Positions 51,461 through 60,813 of a DNA stretch of 64,000 nucleotides are shown here, one piece after another. The DNA is from Oscillibacter sp. (lineage in GTDB: Bacteria > Bacillota > Clostridia > Oscillospirales > Oscillospiraceae), in the NCBI GenBank assembly GCA_017482345.1, contig JAFUNB010000016.1, positions 62,001-126,000 of the forward strand, written 5' to 3'. The notes under the pieces were generated by a model that ran no database searches, was not told where the DNA came from, and saw only the letters and a list, made by a program, of their open reading frames with translations. Numbering within the stretch: the first letter of the stretch is position 1; each line of letters opens with the position of its first letter. Both the position numbers and the translations under genes were made by a program.

Positions 51461-52339
51461 ATGAGAAGAACGAGAAGAAATCTGACCGCCCTGCTGCTGA
51501 CCCTGGCTATGATCCTGTCCCTGAGCGCCTGCGGCGGTAAGAAAGAAGATACGTCCGCTCCCACCGAATCTCCCTCCGCCGAAGCCCCCGCCGAGACTCC
51601 CGCCATTACCCAGATCCGCGTCGGCATGGAATGTGCCTACGCCCCCAACAACTGGCAGGAGGACACCGCCTCCGAGCTGAACGTCCCCATTGAAAATCTC
51701 CCCGGCTTCTACGCCGACGGCAACGACGTGCAAATCGCCCGCCACATCGCCGAGCAGCTGGGCGCTGAGCTGGTCATCGTGAAGCTGGGCTGGAGCGGCC
51801 TGATCGAGGCGCTGAACCAGGGCCAGATCGACATGATCATCGCCGGCATGGGCGACACGGAGGAGCGCCGCCAGGCCATCAACTTCAGCCAGCCCTACAA
51901 GGCCACGGAATACGGCCTCATGGTCAACGGCGACTCCCCTTACGCCAACGCCACCACCCTGGCTGAGTTCTCCGGCGCCAGCGTGCTGGGCCAGAAGGAC
52001 ACCATGCTGGACACCGTCATCGACCAGATCCCCGGCGTGAATCACCTGCCCGCCGTGGACAGCATCCCCAACCAGATCGCCCGTCTGGAGCAGAAGACCT
52101 GCGACGCCATCGTGGTGAACATGGAGAACACCCCGGGCTATCTGGCCACCAATCCCACCTTCAAGGTCGTTGAGCTGGCCGAGGGTGAGGAGTTTGAGCT
52201 GGGCTTCAACGGCTCCTGCGTGGGTCTGCGCAAGGCCGACACCGAGCTGCTGGACCAGGTCAACGCCGCGCTGGACCTGCTGAGCGAGGAGCAGCGTGCC
52301 GAGATCCTGGCCGGTGCCAACGAGCGTCAGCCCAAGTAA
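51461..52339 (+). CDS. Amino-acid ABC transporter substrate-binding lipoprotein (probable lysine)
   Basis: A 292-residue lipoprotein of SBP_bac_3 type. The Arg-rich signal peptide has lipobox LSAC (Cys24). The binding fold begins IRVGMECAYAPNNWQ and includes GFYADGNDVQIARHIAEQLGAELV and GMGDTEERRQAINFSQPY, the standard polar-amino-acid-binding signatures. The L-box riboswitch upstream makes lysine (or a related basic amino acid) the likely ligand. ATG at 51461 is the start; the open frame further upstream runs through the riboswitch. Confidence 0.93.
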   Translation: MRRTRRNLTALLLTLAMILSLSACGGKKEDTSAPTESPSAEAPAETPAITQIRVGMECAYAPNNWQEDTASELNVPIENLPGFYADGNDVQIARHIAEQLGAELVIVKLGWSGLIEALNQGQIDMIIAGMGDTEERRQAINFSQPYKATEYGLMVNGDSPYANATTLAEFSGASVLGQKDTMLDTVIDQIPGVNHLPAVDSIPNQIARLEQKTCDAIVVNMENTPGYLATNPTFKVVELAEGEEFELGFNGSCVGLRKADTELLDQVNAALDLLSEEQRAEILAGANERQPK

Positions 52340-52381
52340 TCCCATCCATTTTCGCAAACTGTAAGTAAGGGGTATTTCTCT

Positions 52382-53584
52382 ATGAACACTTTCCTCTCCA
52401 TCCTGCGATCTCTGCCCGGCGACCTGATCCGCTGGTGCGGCGGAAAGCTGACCGCCGCGGCCCGCTTTGCCGCGGCGGACCACCCCTATGTGTATCTCTC
52501 CGGCTGCGCGCTGATCCTGACGGATTTGCTGGTATACGTTTTCAGTGACGAATACGGCTTCTTCCTGAGCTGTACGCCGCTGGTCATGGCCGCCTTCGCC
52601 CTGTGCGCCGTGTTCGCGCTGGCGGCCCTGGCCGCTCTGGTCAGCAAGCGCCGGCTGAAGCGGCGCTACCGCAGCCAGTCCCGTTTCTGCACCCCTGCCG
52701 CCCGCCGGGCCGCCCGATACGGCTCCTACGCCGTGTGGGCCGTGACGGCCCTGGTGCTGGCCGACCGCATCCATGTCCTCTGCCGCCTCATCCGCAGCGT
52801 CATGGCCATGGACACCAACCCCGATCCCTTCTTCCAGGCCATGGTGTACATGTTCTACAACAGCCGCTCCCTGTTCCTGACAGGCCTGTGGACCACCCTG
52901 CGGCTGGCCTTCTTCGGCACCATCTTCGGCTTCATCCTGGCCATTGGCCTGGTATTCCTGCGGATCCAGACCCCCACCAGCCGGGACCGGGACCACATCA
53001 AGTTCGTAAAGATCCTGTGCAGCCGCTTCGCCGCCCTGTACGCCACCGTCATCCGCGGCACCCCCATGATGCTGCAGGCCTTCATTATTTATTATGTGGG
53101 CTTCGGCCTTTTCACCGATCACACGGAGCTGACCATCACGGAGATCAACTCCATCTGGAGCTTCTTCATCGCCGGTCTCACCACCGTGTCCCTGAACTCC
53201 GCCGCCTACCTCTCCGAGGTGCTCCGCGGCGGCGTGGAGTCCATCGACGCCGGCCAGACCGAGGCCGCCCGCTCCCTTGGCATGAGCGCTTGGCAGGCCA
53301 TGATGAAGGTGGTCTTCCCCCAGGCGCTGAAAAACGCCATCCCCGCCATCGGCAACGAAATGATCATCAATATTAAGGATTCCTCTGTGCTGAATTGCAT
53401 CGGTGTGGTAGAATTGATGTACGCCGCCACCAGCGTGGCCGGCATCTATTACAAGAACCTGCCCAATTACGTCTCTGCCGCCCTGATCTATCTGATCATG
53501 ACCTGCATCATCAGCGCGTTCCTGAACGCCCTGTCCCGCCGGCTCAGTCTCAGCACCTATCGCGGGATCCCCAGTTCCAACTAA
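52382..53584 (+). CDS. Amino-acid ABC transporter permease with N-terminal extension
   Basis: A 400-residue permease, far longer than the usual 220 residues. The last 240 residues are the HisM/ArtQ-type domain: TGLWTTLRLAFFGTIFGFILAIGLVF, RGTPMMLQAFIIYY, and the loop EAARSLGMSAWQAMMKVVFPQALKNAIPAIGNE. The first 150 residues add about three extra hydrophobic segments and a basic linker (VSKRRLKRRYRSQSR). Part of the lysine-riboswitch operon. Confidence 0.92.
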   Translation: MNTFLSILRSLPGDLIRWCGGKLTAAARFAAADHPYVYLSGCALILTDLLVYVFSDEYGFFLSCTPLVMAAFALCAVFALAALAALVSKRRLKRRYRSQSRFCTPAARRAARYGSYAVWAVTALVLADRIHVLCRLIRSVMAMDTNPDPFFQAMVYMFYNSRSLFLTGLWTTLRLAFFGTIFGFILAIGLVFLRIQTPTSRDRDHIKFVKILCSRFAALYATVIRGTPMMLQAFIIYYVGFGLFTDHTELTITEINSIWSFFIAGLTTVSLNSAAYLSEVLRGGVESIDAGQTEAARSLGMSAWQAMMKVVFPQALKNAIPAIGNEMIINIKDSSVLNCIGVVELMYAATSVAGIYYKNLPNYVSAALIYLIMTCIISAFLNALSRRLSLSTYRGIPSSN

Positions 53585-53598
53585 GGAGGTGCTGATAC

Positions 53599-54345
53599 AT
53601 GGAACCCATCCTCTCCATCCGCGGTCTTGAAAAGTCCTTTGGCGATCTGAAGGTGCTCAAGGGCATCGACCTGGACGTGCAAAGGGGCGAAGTGGTGTGC
53701 ATCATCGGCGCCTCCGGCTCCGGTAAGTCCACGCTGCTGCGCTGCCTGAACCTGCTGGAGGAGCCGGAATCCGGCCAGATCCTGTTCAACGGCGAGGATC
53801 TGACGGATATCGACACTGATCTGGACGGCCTGCGCCAGAAGATCGGCATGGTATTCCAGAGCTTCAACCTGTTCAACAACAAGAACGTGCTGGACAACTG
53901 CACCCTGGCCCCCATGTCCGTCCGCCGCATCCCCCGCCAGCAGGCGGAGGAGACCGCCATCCGCCATCTGGAGGCCGTGGGTCTGAAGGACTTCATCCGC
54001 GCCGACTCCCGCCGTCTCTCCGGCGGACAGAAGCAGCGGGTGGCCATCGCCCGGGCGCTGTGCATGGAGCCGGAGATCATGCTGTTCGACGAGCCCACCT
54101 CCGCCCTGGACCCCGAGATCGTGGGCGAAGTGCTGGACGTCATGCGGAATCTGGCCCGTCAGGGTATGACCATGGTAGTGGTCACCCACGAGATGGCCTT
54201 CGCCAGGGAGGTCAGCGACCGCATCGTGTTTATGGACCAGGGCGTGATCCTGGAGCAGGGAACTCCCGCCGAGGTGTTCGGCAATCCGAAGGAGGCCCGT
54301 ACACGGGAATTCCTCAGCCGATATTTGGAGGACAAGGCCCTATGA
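53599..54345 (+). CDS. Amino-acid ABC transporter ATP-binding protein (GlnQ/ArtP type)
   Basis: A 248-residue ATPase with Walker [11 protein letters not shown]-loop VFQSFNLF, signature [15 protein letters not shown], Walker [14 protein letters not shown] and H-loop VTHEMAFA, all canonical. RBS AAGGAGG. It forms the homodimeric motor of the preceding permease. The stop overlaps the ATG of the peptidase gene. Confidence 0.96.
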   Translation: MEPILSIRGLEKSFGDLKVLKGIDLDVQRGEVVCIIGASGSGKSTLLRCLNLLEEPESGQILFNGEDLTDIDTDLDGLRQKIGMVFQSFNLFNNKNVLDNCTLAPMSVRRIPRQQAEETAIRHLEAVGLKDFIRADSRRLSGGQKQRVAIARALCMEPEIMLFDEPTSALDPEIVGEVLDVMRNLARQGMTMVVVTHEMAFAREVSDRIVFMDQGVILEQGTPAEVFGNPKEARTREFLSRYLEDKAL

Positions 54346-55739
54346 AGCACATCTTCGACTTTTTTGCCAACGAAACCGACTATCCCGATCTGGACAGCGC
54401 CGGCGCCGTGGAGCGCCTGAGCCGGGCCATCCAGTGCAGGACCATTGACCGGGGTGAGGACACCGACAGCGGTGAGTTTGAAAAGCTCCACGCCCTCATC
54501 CGGGAGAGCTACCCCGCCCTCATGGCCGGCGCTACCTTCGAGGTCATCGGCCGCCACAGCCTGCTGATCACCATTCCCGGCAGCGATCCCGCCCTGCGGC
54601 CCTGCCTGTTCATGTCCCACCAGGACGTGGTGCCCGTGGTGGCCGGCACGGAGGACGACTGGACCCACGACGCCTTTTCCGGCGCTGTGGCCGACGGCTA
54701 CATCTGGGGCCGCGGCGCGCTGGACATCAAGGATCAGGTGTTCGGCGTTCTGGAGGCCGCGGACTATCTGCTCGCCCACGGCGCATCCTTCGCCCGCACC
54801 ACCTATCTCGCCTTCGGCGACGACGAGGAAACCCTGAACAAGGGCGCCCGGGCCATTGCCGCCCACCTCCAGTCTCAGGGCGTGACGCTGGAGTTCGTGC
54901 TGGACGAGGGCTTCGGCAAGATCGAAAACGCCGCCAACTACGGCGCGCCCGACACCTATATCTCTCTGGTGGACCTGATGGAGAAGGGCTACGCGGATCT
55001 GGAGCTGAGCGTGAAGAGCGCCGGCGGCCACTCCAGCCGCCCCTTCGGCGGTACCTCTCTGGGCCATCTGAGCCAGGCCATCGCCCGCATTGTGGAGAGT
55101 CCCTTCCCCGTGAAGCTGACCCCCGTTATGGTGGGCGCCTTCAAGGCGCTGGCCCCCTATATCACGGAAGAACCGCTGAAGACGCTGGTGCAGGACGTGG
55201 ACGGCAACGCCGACGCCATTGCCGCCTACTGCCACGGCGTGCCGGCCCTGTTCCCCTATACCTGCACCACCATCGCCCCCACTGTCATCCGGGGCAGCAG
55301 CGCCGCCTGCAACGTCATGCCCCAGGACATGAGCGCCGTGGTGAACTTCCGCATCGCCGAGGGCGAGACAGTGGAGGAATTGCTGGCCCATGTGAAGGCC
55401 GCCGTGGGCGACGACACCGTGGACATGCGCTTCCTCCAGTGCAACGACCCCTCCGCCACCGCCCGCACCGACGGCTACGGTTACGCAAAGCTGCTGGAGA
55501 CCATGCAGCGCTACTTCGAGGGCGTGGTGTTCGCGCCCTCCCAGACCGCCGGCGCCACCGACGCCCACCACTACGAGATCATCTGCGACACCTGTCTGCG
55601 GTGCAGTCCCTTCATGACCACGCCGGAGGACTCCGCCCGGGGTGTCCACGGCACGGACGAGCGTCTGGCCGTCCGCTCCTATGTGCAGGGCATTCGGGCC
55701 CTCATCCACCTGATGACCGCCGCCTGCGTCCATCCTTGA
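54342..55739 (+). CDS. M20-family metallopeptidase (CPS1/PM20D1-like)
   Basis: A 465-residue zinc peptidase. Metal ligands are visible in [10 protein letters not shown] (His93), GRGALDIKD (Asp128) and FGDDEET (Glu), with the last His in ATDAHHYE. The M20 dimerisation domain carries [16 protein letters not shown]. It shares most with the carboxypeptidase S / PM20D1 group that cleaves N-acyl-amino acids or dipeptides. Its ATG overlaps the ATPase stop, placing it under the lysine riboswitch; it may release lysine from an imported peptide or acyl derivative (inference). Confidence 0.92.
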   Translation: MKHIFDFFANETDYPDLDSAGAVERLSRAIQCRTIDRGEDTDSGEFEKLHALIRESYPALMAGATFEVIGRHSLLITIPGSDPALRPCLFMSHQDVVPVVAGTEDDWTHDAFSGAVADGYIWGRGALDIKDQVFGVLEAADYLLAHGASFARTTYLAFGDDEETLNKGARAIAAHLQSQGVTLEFVLDEGFGKIENAANYGAPDTYISLVDLMEKGYADLELSVKSAGGHSSRPFGGTSLGHLSQAIARIVESPFPVKLTPVMVGAFKALAPYITEEPLKTLVQDVDGNADAIAAYCHGVPALFPYTCTTIAPTVIRGSSAACNVMPQDMSAVVNFRIAEGETVEELLAHVKAAVGDDTVDMRFLQCNDPSATARTDGYGYAKLLETMQRYFEGVVFAPSQTAGATDAHHYEIICDTCLRCSPFMTTPEDSARGVHGTDERLAVRSYVQGIRALIHLMTAACVHP

Positions 55740-55744
55740 CATCA

Positions 55745-55778
55745 AAAACCGCCAAAACTCCCGTTTTGGCGGTTTTTT
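55745..55778 (+). terminator. Terminator of the lysine-transport operon
   Basis: Perfect 14-bp stem (55745-55758 with 55763-55776), loop TCCC, T to 55778. Confidence 0.9.
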
Positions 55779-55942
55779 CCGCGCTTTTCCGATACAATTT
55801 TCCACAGTTTCACAGATTCCGGCAAAAAATGGAACCTCTCGACAAATTCCGGCAGAATCCGCCCTTTCCTTTGTGTATGATAAGGACGATCAATCCACAA
55901 CATCTTGTGTTTTACACAACCGAAAGAAAGGAAGGTATCTAT

Positions 55943-56095
55943 ATGCAGACCATCACTCAGGAATACGCCCTGTTGTTCAACGCTCTGACCGACGCGGAAG
56001 AAGTCCTGCGGCAGCTCAGCTGCCGGCTCATGTCCATCCAGCAGCAGGCGGAGGAGCTGTTTCTGGCCCGGGAGGATGACGATTCCGCCACCTGA
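55943..56095 (+). CDS. Small acidic protein, unknown (50 aa)
   Basis: A 50-residue helical, acidic protein. ATG at 55943 has a good AAAGGAAGG site. The pattern TDAEEVLRQLSCRLMSIQQQAEELFLARE is a likely amphipathic helix or short coiled coil, with one Cys. 66 nt before endonuclease IV and possibly co-transcribed. No family recognised. A direct repeat ATTCCGGCA (about 55816 and 55846) lies in the 200-nt region upstream. Confidence 0.6.
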   Translation: MQTITQEYALLFNALTDAEEVLRQLSCRLMSIQQQAEELFLAREDDDSAT

Positions 56096-56161
56096 TTGCA
56101 TCCGGCAGCCGGATGGGGTACAATATCATTCAGAATCAGTACCGCCAAAGGAGGCTTTTCC

Positions 56162-56992
56162 ATGCTGCACATCGGATGTCACCTGTCCTCCTCCAGGGGC
56201 TTTGCCGCCATGGGCCGGCAGGCGCTGGAGCTGGGGGCCGACACCTTTCAGTTTTTCACCCGCAACCCCCGGGGCAGCCGGGCCAAGGACATCGACCCCG
56301 CCGACGTGGCGGCGCTGGTGGTCCTTTTAAAGGAACACAGCTTCGCCCCCATCGTGGCTCACGCGCCCTACACCCTGAATCTCTGCGGCAAGGAAGCGGA
56401 CAACCGCGCCTTTGCCCGGGAAACCATGGCCGACGATTTGCGTCGTATGGAGTTCGTGCCGGGACAGTATTACAATTTCCATCCCGGCAGCCATGTGGGA
56501 CAGGGGATGGAGGCCGGCATCACCCTGATCGCCGAGTCTCTCAACGCCATCCTGACACCAGACCAGACCACCACCGTCCTGCTGGAAACCATGGCCGGTA
56601 AGGGCAGCGAGGTGGGCGGCCGGTTTGAGGAGCTGCGGGAGATCCTGGACCGGGTGGAGCTGGGGGAGAAGATGGGCGTGTGTCTGGACACCTGCCACGT
56701 CTCCGACGGCGGCTACGACATCATCCACGATCTGGACGGCGTGCTGACGGAGTTTGACCGAGTCATCGGTCTCCACCGTCTCAAAGCCATCCACTTGAAC
56801 GACAGCAAGAACCCGCTCGGCGCCAGAAAAGACCGCCACGCGTGCATCGGCGAGGGCGAGATTGGCTTGGAGGCCCTGACCCGGGTGGTGCGCCATCCGG
56901 CCCTGCGGGGACTGCCCTTCTGTCTGGAGACGCCCAACGAGCTGCCCGGCTACGCGAAAGAGATCGCCCTCATGCGAAAACAGGCTGAATAA
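56162..56992 (+). CDS. nfo: Endonuclease IV (AP endonuclease)
   Basis: A 276-residue DNA repair enzyme that cleaves at abasic sites using three Zn ions. TIM-barrel metal motifs are present: [31 protein letters not shown] and [26 protein letters not shown]. Start ATG at 56162 has AAAGGAGG. Length is standard for the family. Cytosolic, single copy here, followed by a terminator. Confidence 0.95.
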   Translation: MLHIGCHLSSSRGFAAMGRQALELGADTFQFFTRNPRGSRAKDIDPADVAALVVLLKEHSFAPIVAHAPYTLNLCGKEADNRAFARETMADDLRRMEFVPGQYYNFHPGSHVGQGMEAGITLIAESLNAILTPDQTTTVLLETMAGKGSEVGGRFEELREILDRVELGEKMGVCLDTCHVSDGGYDIIHDLDGVLTEFDRVIGLHRLKAIHLNDSKNPLGARKDRHACIGEGEIGLEALTRVVRHPALRGLPFCLETPNELPGYAKEIALMRKQAE

Positions 56993-56995
56993 ACC

Positions 56996-57032
56996 ACAGA
57001 CCGGACCGCCAATGGCGATCCGGTCTGTTTTT
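56996..57032 (+). terminator. Terminator of nfo
   Basis: Stem ACAGACCGGA/TCCGGTCTGT (56996-57005 with 57019-57028) with an inner CGCC/GGCG pairing, then TTTTT. It may also serve the converging efflux operon. Confidence 0.85.
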
Positions 57033-57057
57033 ATGCTTGAAGCGGACGGCAAGGGGG

Positions 57058-58254
57058 TCAGTCGTACCGCAAAGCATCAATGGGGTTCAGCAGAGCCGCC
57101 TTTTTGGCGGGCAGGTAGCCGAACAGGATGCCGATGCCGGCGGAGATGCCGAAGGCCAGCGCCACCGCGCCCACGGTGGGCGTCACGGTGATGGCCGCTT
57201 CCAGCATGACGGTGATGACCGTTGTGGCCACCGAGGAGAGCACATAGCCCAAGCCGATGCCCATGACTCCGCCCAGGGCGGAGGTGACCGCCGCCTCGAT
57301 GACGAACTGGGTCATGATATACCGCTCCTTGGCGCCCAGGGCCTTGCGGATGCCGATCTCCTTCGTCCGCTCCGTCACGGACACCAGCATGATGTTCATG
57401 ATGCCGATGCCGCCCACCACCAGCGAGATGGCGGCGATGGCGGAGAGGATATAGACCACCATGTTGATCATGGAGTTCATGGTATCCAGCATCTCGGACA
57501 TGCTGGACACCATGTAGGCATCCTCGTCCTCGAACACGTCGTACAGGGCGTCCTCAATGATGCTGACGCAGGTCTCCGCCTGTGTTTCGTCCACCACGGT
57601 GAGGGTATAGCTGTTAATGGTGCCGGTGAAGCTGAAGCGGGCCGCCGTGGAGTAGGGGACAAAGACGCAGTCATCGGTGCTGCCCTCCTCCATGGTGTCC
57701 GTCTTTTGGCTCAGGACGCCCACGATGGTGAACTGGTTTTCGCCGATCTTCAGCTTTTCTCCCACGGCGTTTCCGCCGAAATACGCCTGATTCAAATACT
57801 GGCCGATGACGCAGACCTTTTTCCGGTCCGCGATATCCACATACTGCAGTCCCCGGCCCTGGGCAACGCCATAGTCCTTCATGGCGAAGTAGTCCTCGCT
57901 GACGCCGCTGACCGAGGTGGCGGAGGCGTAGCTGCTGCCGATCTTCACGCTGCCGGACATGGATACGGTGGGGGAGATGTACTCCAGATAGTCGCCGTTT
58001 TCCGCCACGATCTCGTACATCTGCTCCTCGGACACGCTGCGGGAGGAGCCGCGGCCTATGATATTCACCGTCAGGGTATTGGTGCCCATCTCGGCAAAGC
58101 TGTCCTCCATGTAGGTCTGCATACCGTTGCCGAGACCCACGATGACGATGACGGCGCAGACGCCGATGACGATGCCCAGCATGGTGAGGAAGGAGCGCAT
58201 TTTGCTGGCCCAGATGTTGGAGAGGGCCAACTGGAAGGATTCCCAGAGCTTCAT
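57058..58254 (-). CDS. MacB-like ABC transporter permease
   Basis: A 398-residue membrane protein of the MacB/FtsX type: one helix at the N-terminus (MRSFLTMLGIVIGVCAVIVIVGLG), a large extracytoplasmic MacB_PCD domain (about 45-240), then three C-terminal helices with GGIGIMNIMLVSVTERTKEIGIRKALGA. Such proteins export peptides, antibiotics or lipoproteins by mechanotransmission. The start overlaps the ATPase stop by 4 nt. Third gene of the efflux operon. Confidence 0.94.
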   Translation of the reverse strand: MKLWESFQLALSNIWASKMRSFLTMLGIVIGVCAVIVIVGLGNGMQTYMEDSFAEMGTNTLTVNIIGRGSSRSVSEEQMYEIVAENGDYLEYISPTVSMSGSVKIGSSYASATSVSGVSEDYFAMKDYGVAQGRGLQYVDIADRKKVCVIGQYLNQAYFGGNAVGEKLKIGENQFTIVGVLSQKTDTMEEGSTDDCVFVPYSTAARFSFTGTINSYTLTVVDETQAETCVSIIEDALYDVFEDEDAYMVSSMSEMLDTMNSMINMVVYILSAIAAISLVVGGIGIMNIMLVSVTERTKEIGIRKALGAKERYIMTQFVIEAAVTSALGGVMGIGLGYVLSSVATTVITVMLEAAITVTPTVGAVALAFGISAGIGILFGYLPAKKAALLNPIDALRYD

Positions 58255-58988
58255 GCCAGCCCCTCCTTTCCAAACAGACCCGCCGTTACCACGGCCTCCG
58301 GGGCGTGGGCGTCGCCGTCGTACACCACCCGGCCGTCCTCCAGCCGGATGATGCGCTCCGCCTGCACGGCGATGGAGTTGTCGTGGGTGATGAGCACCAC
58401 GGTGTTGCCGGCGGCGTGGAGCTTCTGCAGCATCCGGATGACCTCCCGGCCGGTGTGGGAGTCCAGCGCGCCGGTGGGCTCATCCGCCAGAATGACCGCC
58501 GGCTCGCCTACCAGCGCCCGGGCGATGGAGGCCCGCTGCTGCTGGCCGCCGGAGAGCTCGTTGGGCTTATGCTCCAGCTTATCCGCAAGACCCACCAGCT
58601 CCAGCGCCAGCTTCGCCCGTTCCCGGCGCTCCTTTTTGGACACGCCGGCGTACATCAGGGGCACCTCGACGTTTTCCAGAATACTCAGCTTGGGCAGGAG
58701 GTTGTACTGCTGAAAAATGAAGCCCAGCATCCGGTTCCGCACCTCCGCCAGCTGGTCCCGGTCCATGGCGCCCACATCCTGGCCGCCCAGCAGATAGGTG
58801 CCGGAGGTGGGGACGTCCAGACAGCCGATGATATTCATACAGGTGGACTTGCCGGAGCCGGACTGGCCCACGATGGCCACAAATTCTCCCTGCTGGATCT
58901 GCATGGAGATGTGGTCCGCCGCCCGGACGACAGAGTCGCCCATATAGTACGTTTTGCAAACGTCCTGAAATTCGATCAGCGCGCTCAT
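58251..58988 (-). CDS. MacB/LolD-type ABC ATPase
   Basis: A 245-residue ATPase with Walker A GQSGSGKST, signature LSGGQQQRASIARAL, Walker B ILADEPTGALDS and H-loop ITHDNSIA, plus the QQYNLLPKLS Q-loop typical of LolD/MacB motors. All catalytic residues are intact. It overlaps both neighbours by 4 nt. Confidence 0.95.
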   Translation of the reverse strand: MSALIEFQDVCKTYYMGDSVVRAADHISMQIQQGEFVAIVGQSGSGKSTCMNIIGCLDVPTSGTYLLGGQDVGAMDRDQLAEVRNRMLGFIFQQYNLLPKLSILENVEVPLMYAGVSKKERRERAKLALELVGLADKLEHKPNELSGGQQQRASIARALVGEPAVILADEPTGALDSHTGREVIRMLQKLHAAGNTVVLITHDNSIAVQAERIIRLEDGRVVYDGDAHAPEAVVTAGLFGKEGLA

Positions 58989-60688
58989 CGTCTCATTCCT
59001 CCGCCGGAGGGCATACCGCCTCCGGAAGGCATACCGCCGGGCATACCGCCTCCGGAAGGCATGCCGCCCCCGGACATGCCGCCGCCCATTCCGCCGGGCA
59101 TACCGCCCATCATGCCGGGCATGAACATCTCGGAGCTGGCCGTGGTGCGGAGATAGGCCACGGTGTCGCCCGCCTGCAGGCCGGAGCGGATCTCGATGTA
59201 GTCGTCATCGCTCTCACCGGGAACCACCTGCACATAGACGTAGCCCTCGGGGGCCTCCTGCTCGATGGCGTTGCCCGCAGAGGGAGAGTCCGCCGTGATC
59301 ATGACGGTATTGCCCCGGTTCAGCGCGCCGTTGGGAATGGCCAGCACATCCTCCGCGGAGGAGAGGTAGATCTCCGCGTCCACATTCATGCCAGGCAGCA
59401 GGCCGTCCGTCTCGTCGATGCGGATGGTGACGGGATAGACCGTGGTGCCGCCGGAGGTGGTGCCCACTACAGAGACCTTGGTGACCACGCCGGTATACAC
59501 CGCGCCCTCCACGGCGTCCGCCGTCACCTGCACCTCCTGGCCCACGCTGACCTTGCTGATGTCCAGCTCGTCGATGCTCAGAGTCATCTCCAGATAGCTC
59601 AAATCGTAGATGATGCAGAGGGTGGAACTGTTGTTATTGCCGGCACCTACATTATCGCCGGCCTTGGTGTACTTTTCGATGATCGTGCCGGCGATGGGGG
59701 AGGTGACCTCGTAGTTATCCAGATTGTCCTGGGTGTTTTCCAGGCTGATCCGGGCGTTTTCGATCTGGTTGTCGATGCTGTCGCCGGTGATGGTGCCCAG
59801 CCGCTGACCGCTGGTGATGGTGTCACCGGGCAGCCAGTCGAAGCCCGTCAGCTTGCCGGAGCCTTGCGCGGTGATGACGCTGGAGGAGCTGATCTTCACC
59901 GGAGAGGTGCCGTAGCTGGAATAGCTGCCGATGGCGGCGGTGGCGGTGCTGTCGCCGGTTGCGAGGCCGGGGTTGACAGCCTTCACCCGGACGGTGGTCA
60001 GCATGGCGCCGGTAGAGGAGGCGGTGGTGCCGTCGGACACGCCGGTGACGGTGCCGCTGATGCTGCCGTCGTAGCCGGTGATGAAAATGTCCGCCCGCTG
60101 GCCCGCGTAGAACTCGCTGGCCGCGGTATAGGCAAAGAGGAAGTCGATGTAGATGTTGTTGTCGCCCACGATCTTCATGAGCTTCGTGCCGTTGGACACG
60201 GTGTCGCCGCTGGACACATACACCTCGCTGACCACGCCGCTCATGTCCGCGGAGGGGTATTTGGCCTTGACGGCATTTTCATAGCTGCGCTGGGCCTGGG
60301 TCAGGCTGTTTTCCATCTGAGAGGCGTCGATGGAGTAGAGCAGCTGGTCCTCCTCCACCCGGTCGCCCTCCTGAAAATAGTCCGCCAGCACCTCGCCGGA
60401 GACCAGGGAGGTGACGGTGTAGGAGTCCGCCGGCTGCAGCGTGCCGCTGCCGGTCAGGGAGTTGACGATGTCGCGCCGCTCCGCCGCGGCCTCCACATAG
60501 CTGATCTCGCCCATGGCGGTGGCGCGGCTGCGCATACGGCGCATCACAAATACGCCCGCCGCCAGCAGAATCACGACCAGCGCCAGGATCAGCCAGCGCT
60601 TTTTCAGCTTTCTCTTCTGCGTTTTGGGGACGATGTCCTTCGTTTCCTTCTGTACCAGTTCTTCCATGCGTTGTTCGGTCCTTTCCAT
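58985..60688 (-). CDS. Membrane-fusion (HlyD/MacA-like) efflux subunit with Met/Gly-rich tail
   Basis: A 567-residue adaptor. One N-terminal helix follows a basic stretch (TQKRKLKKRWLILALVVILLAAGVFV). Lipoyl/barrel-sandwich halves (about 65-100 and 270-330) flank a hairpin, followed by beta-barrel domains. The last 45 residues are a low-complexity tail of GMP, GGM and SGGGMP repeats. ATG at 60688 is the likely start; ATG at 60667 with AAAGGA upstream is the alternative. Acts with the MacB-like pair on the outer face of the membrane. Confidence 0.92.
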   Translation of the reverse strand: MERTEQRMEELVQKETKDIVPKTQKRKLKKRWLILALVVILLAAGVFVMRRMRSRATAMGEISYVEAAAERRDIVNSLTGSGTLQPADSYTVTSLVSGEVLADYFQEGDRVEEDQLLYSIDASQMENSLTQAQRSYENAVKAKYPSADMSGVVSEVYVSSGDTVSNGTKLMKIVGDNNIYIDFLFAYTAASEFYAGQRADIFITGYDGSISGTVTGVSDGTTASSTGAMLTTVRVKAVNPGLATGDSTATAAIGSYSSYGTSPVKISSSSVITAQGSGKLTGFDWLPGDTITSGQRLGTITGDSIDNQIENARISLENTQDNLDNYEVTSPIAGTIIEKYTKAGDNVGAGNNNSSTLCIIYDLSYLEMTLSIDELDISKVSVGQEVQVTADAVEGAVYTGVVTKVSVVGTTSGGTTVYPVTIRIDETDGLLPGMNVDAEIYLSSAEDVLAIPNGALNRGNTVMITADSPSAGNAIEQEAPEGYVYVQVVPGESDDDYIEIRSGLQAGDTVAYLRTTASSEMFMPGMMGGMPGGMGGGMSGGGMPSGGGMPGGMPSGGGMPSGGGMRR

Positions 60689-60813
60689 GGTTTTGCCGCC
60701 ATCATATGCCTGAAAGCTAAAACCAATCTGAAAGACCCGCCGTTTTTCCACAAAAATGGCCGCTGGAATACTTTGTCCCGCCGGGGCATAGGTTGTCCCG
60801 GGAGGTGACGACG

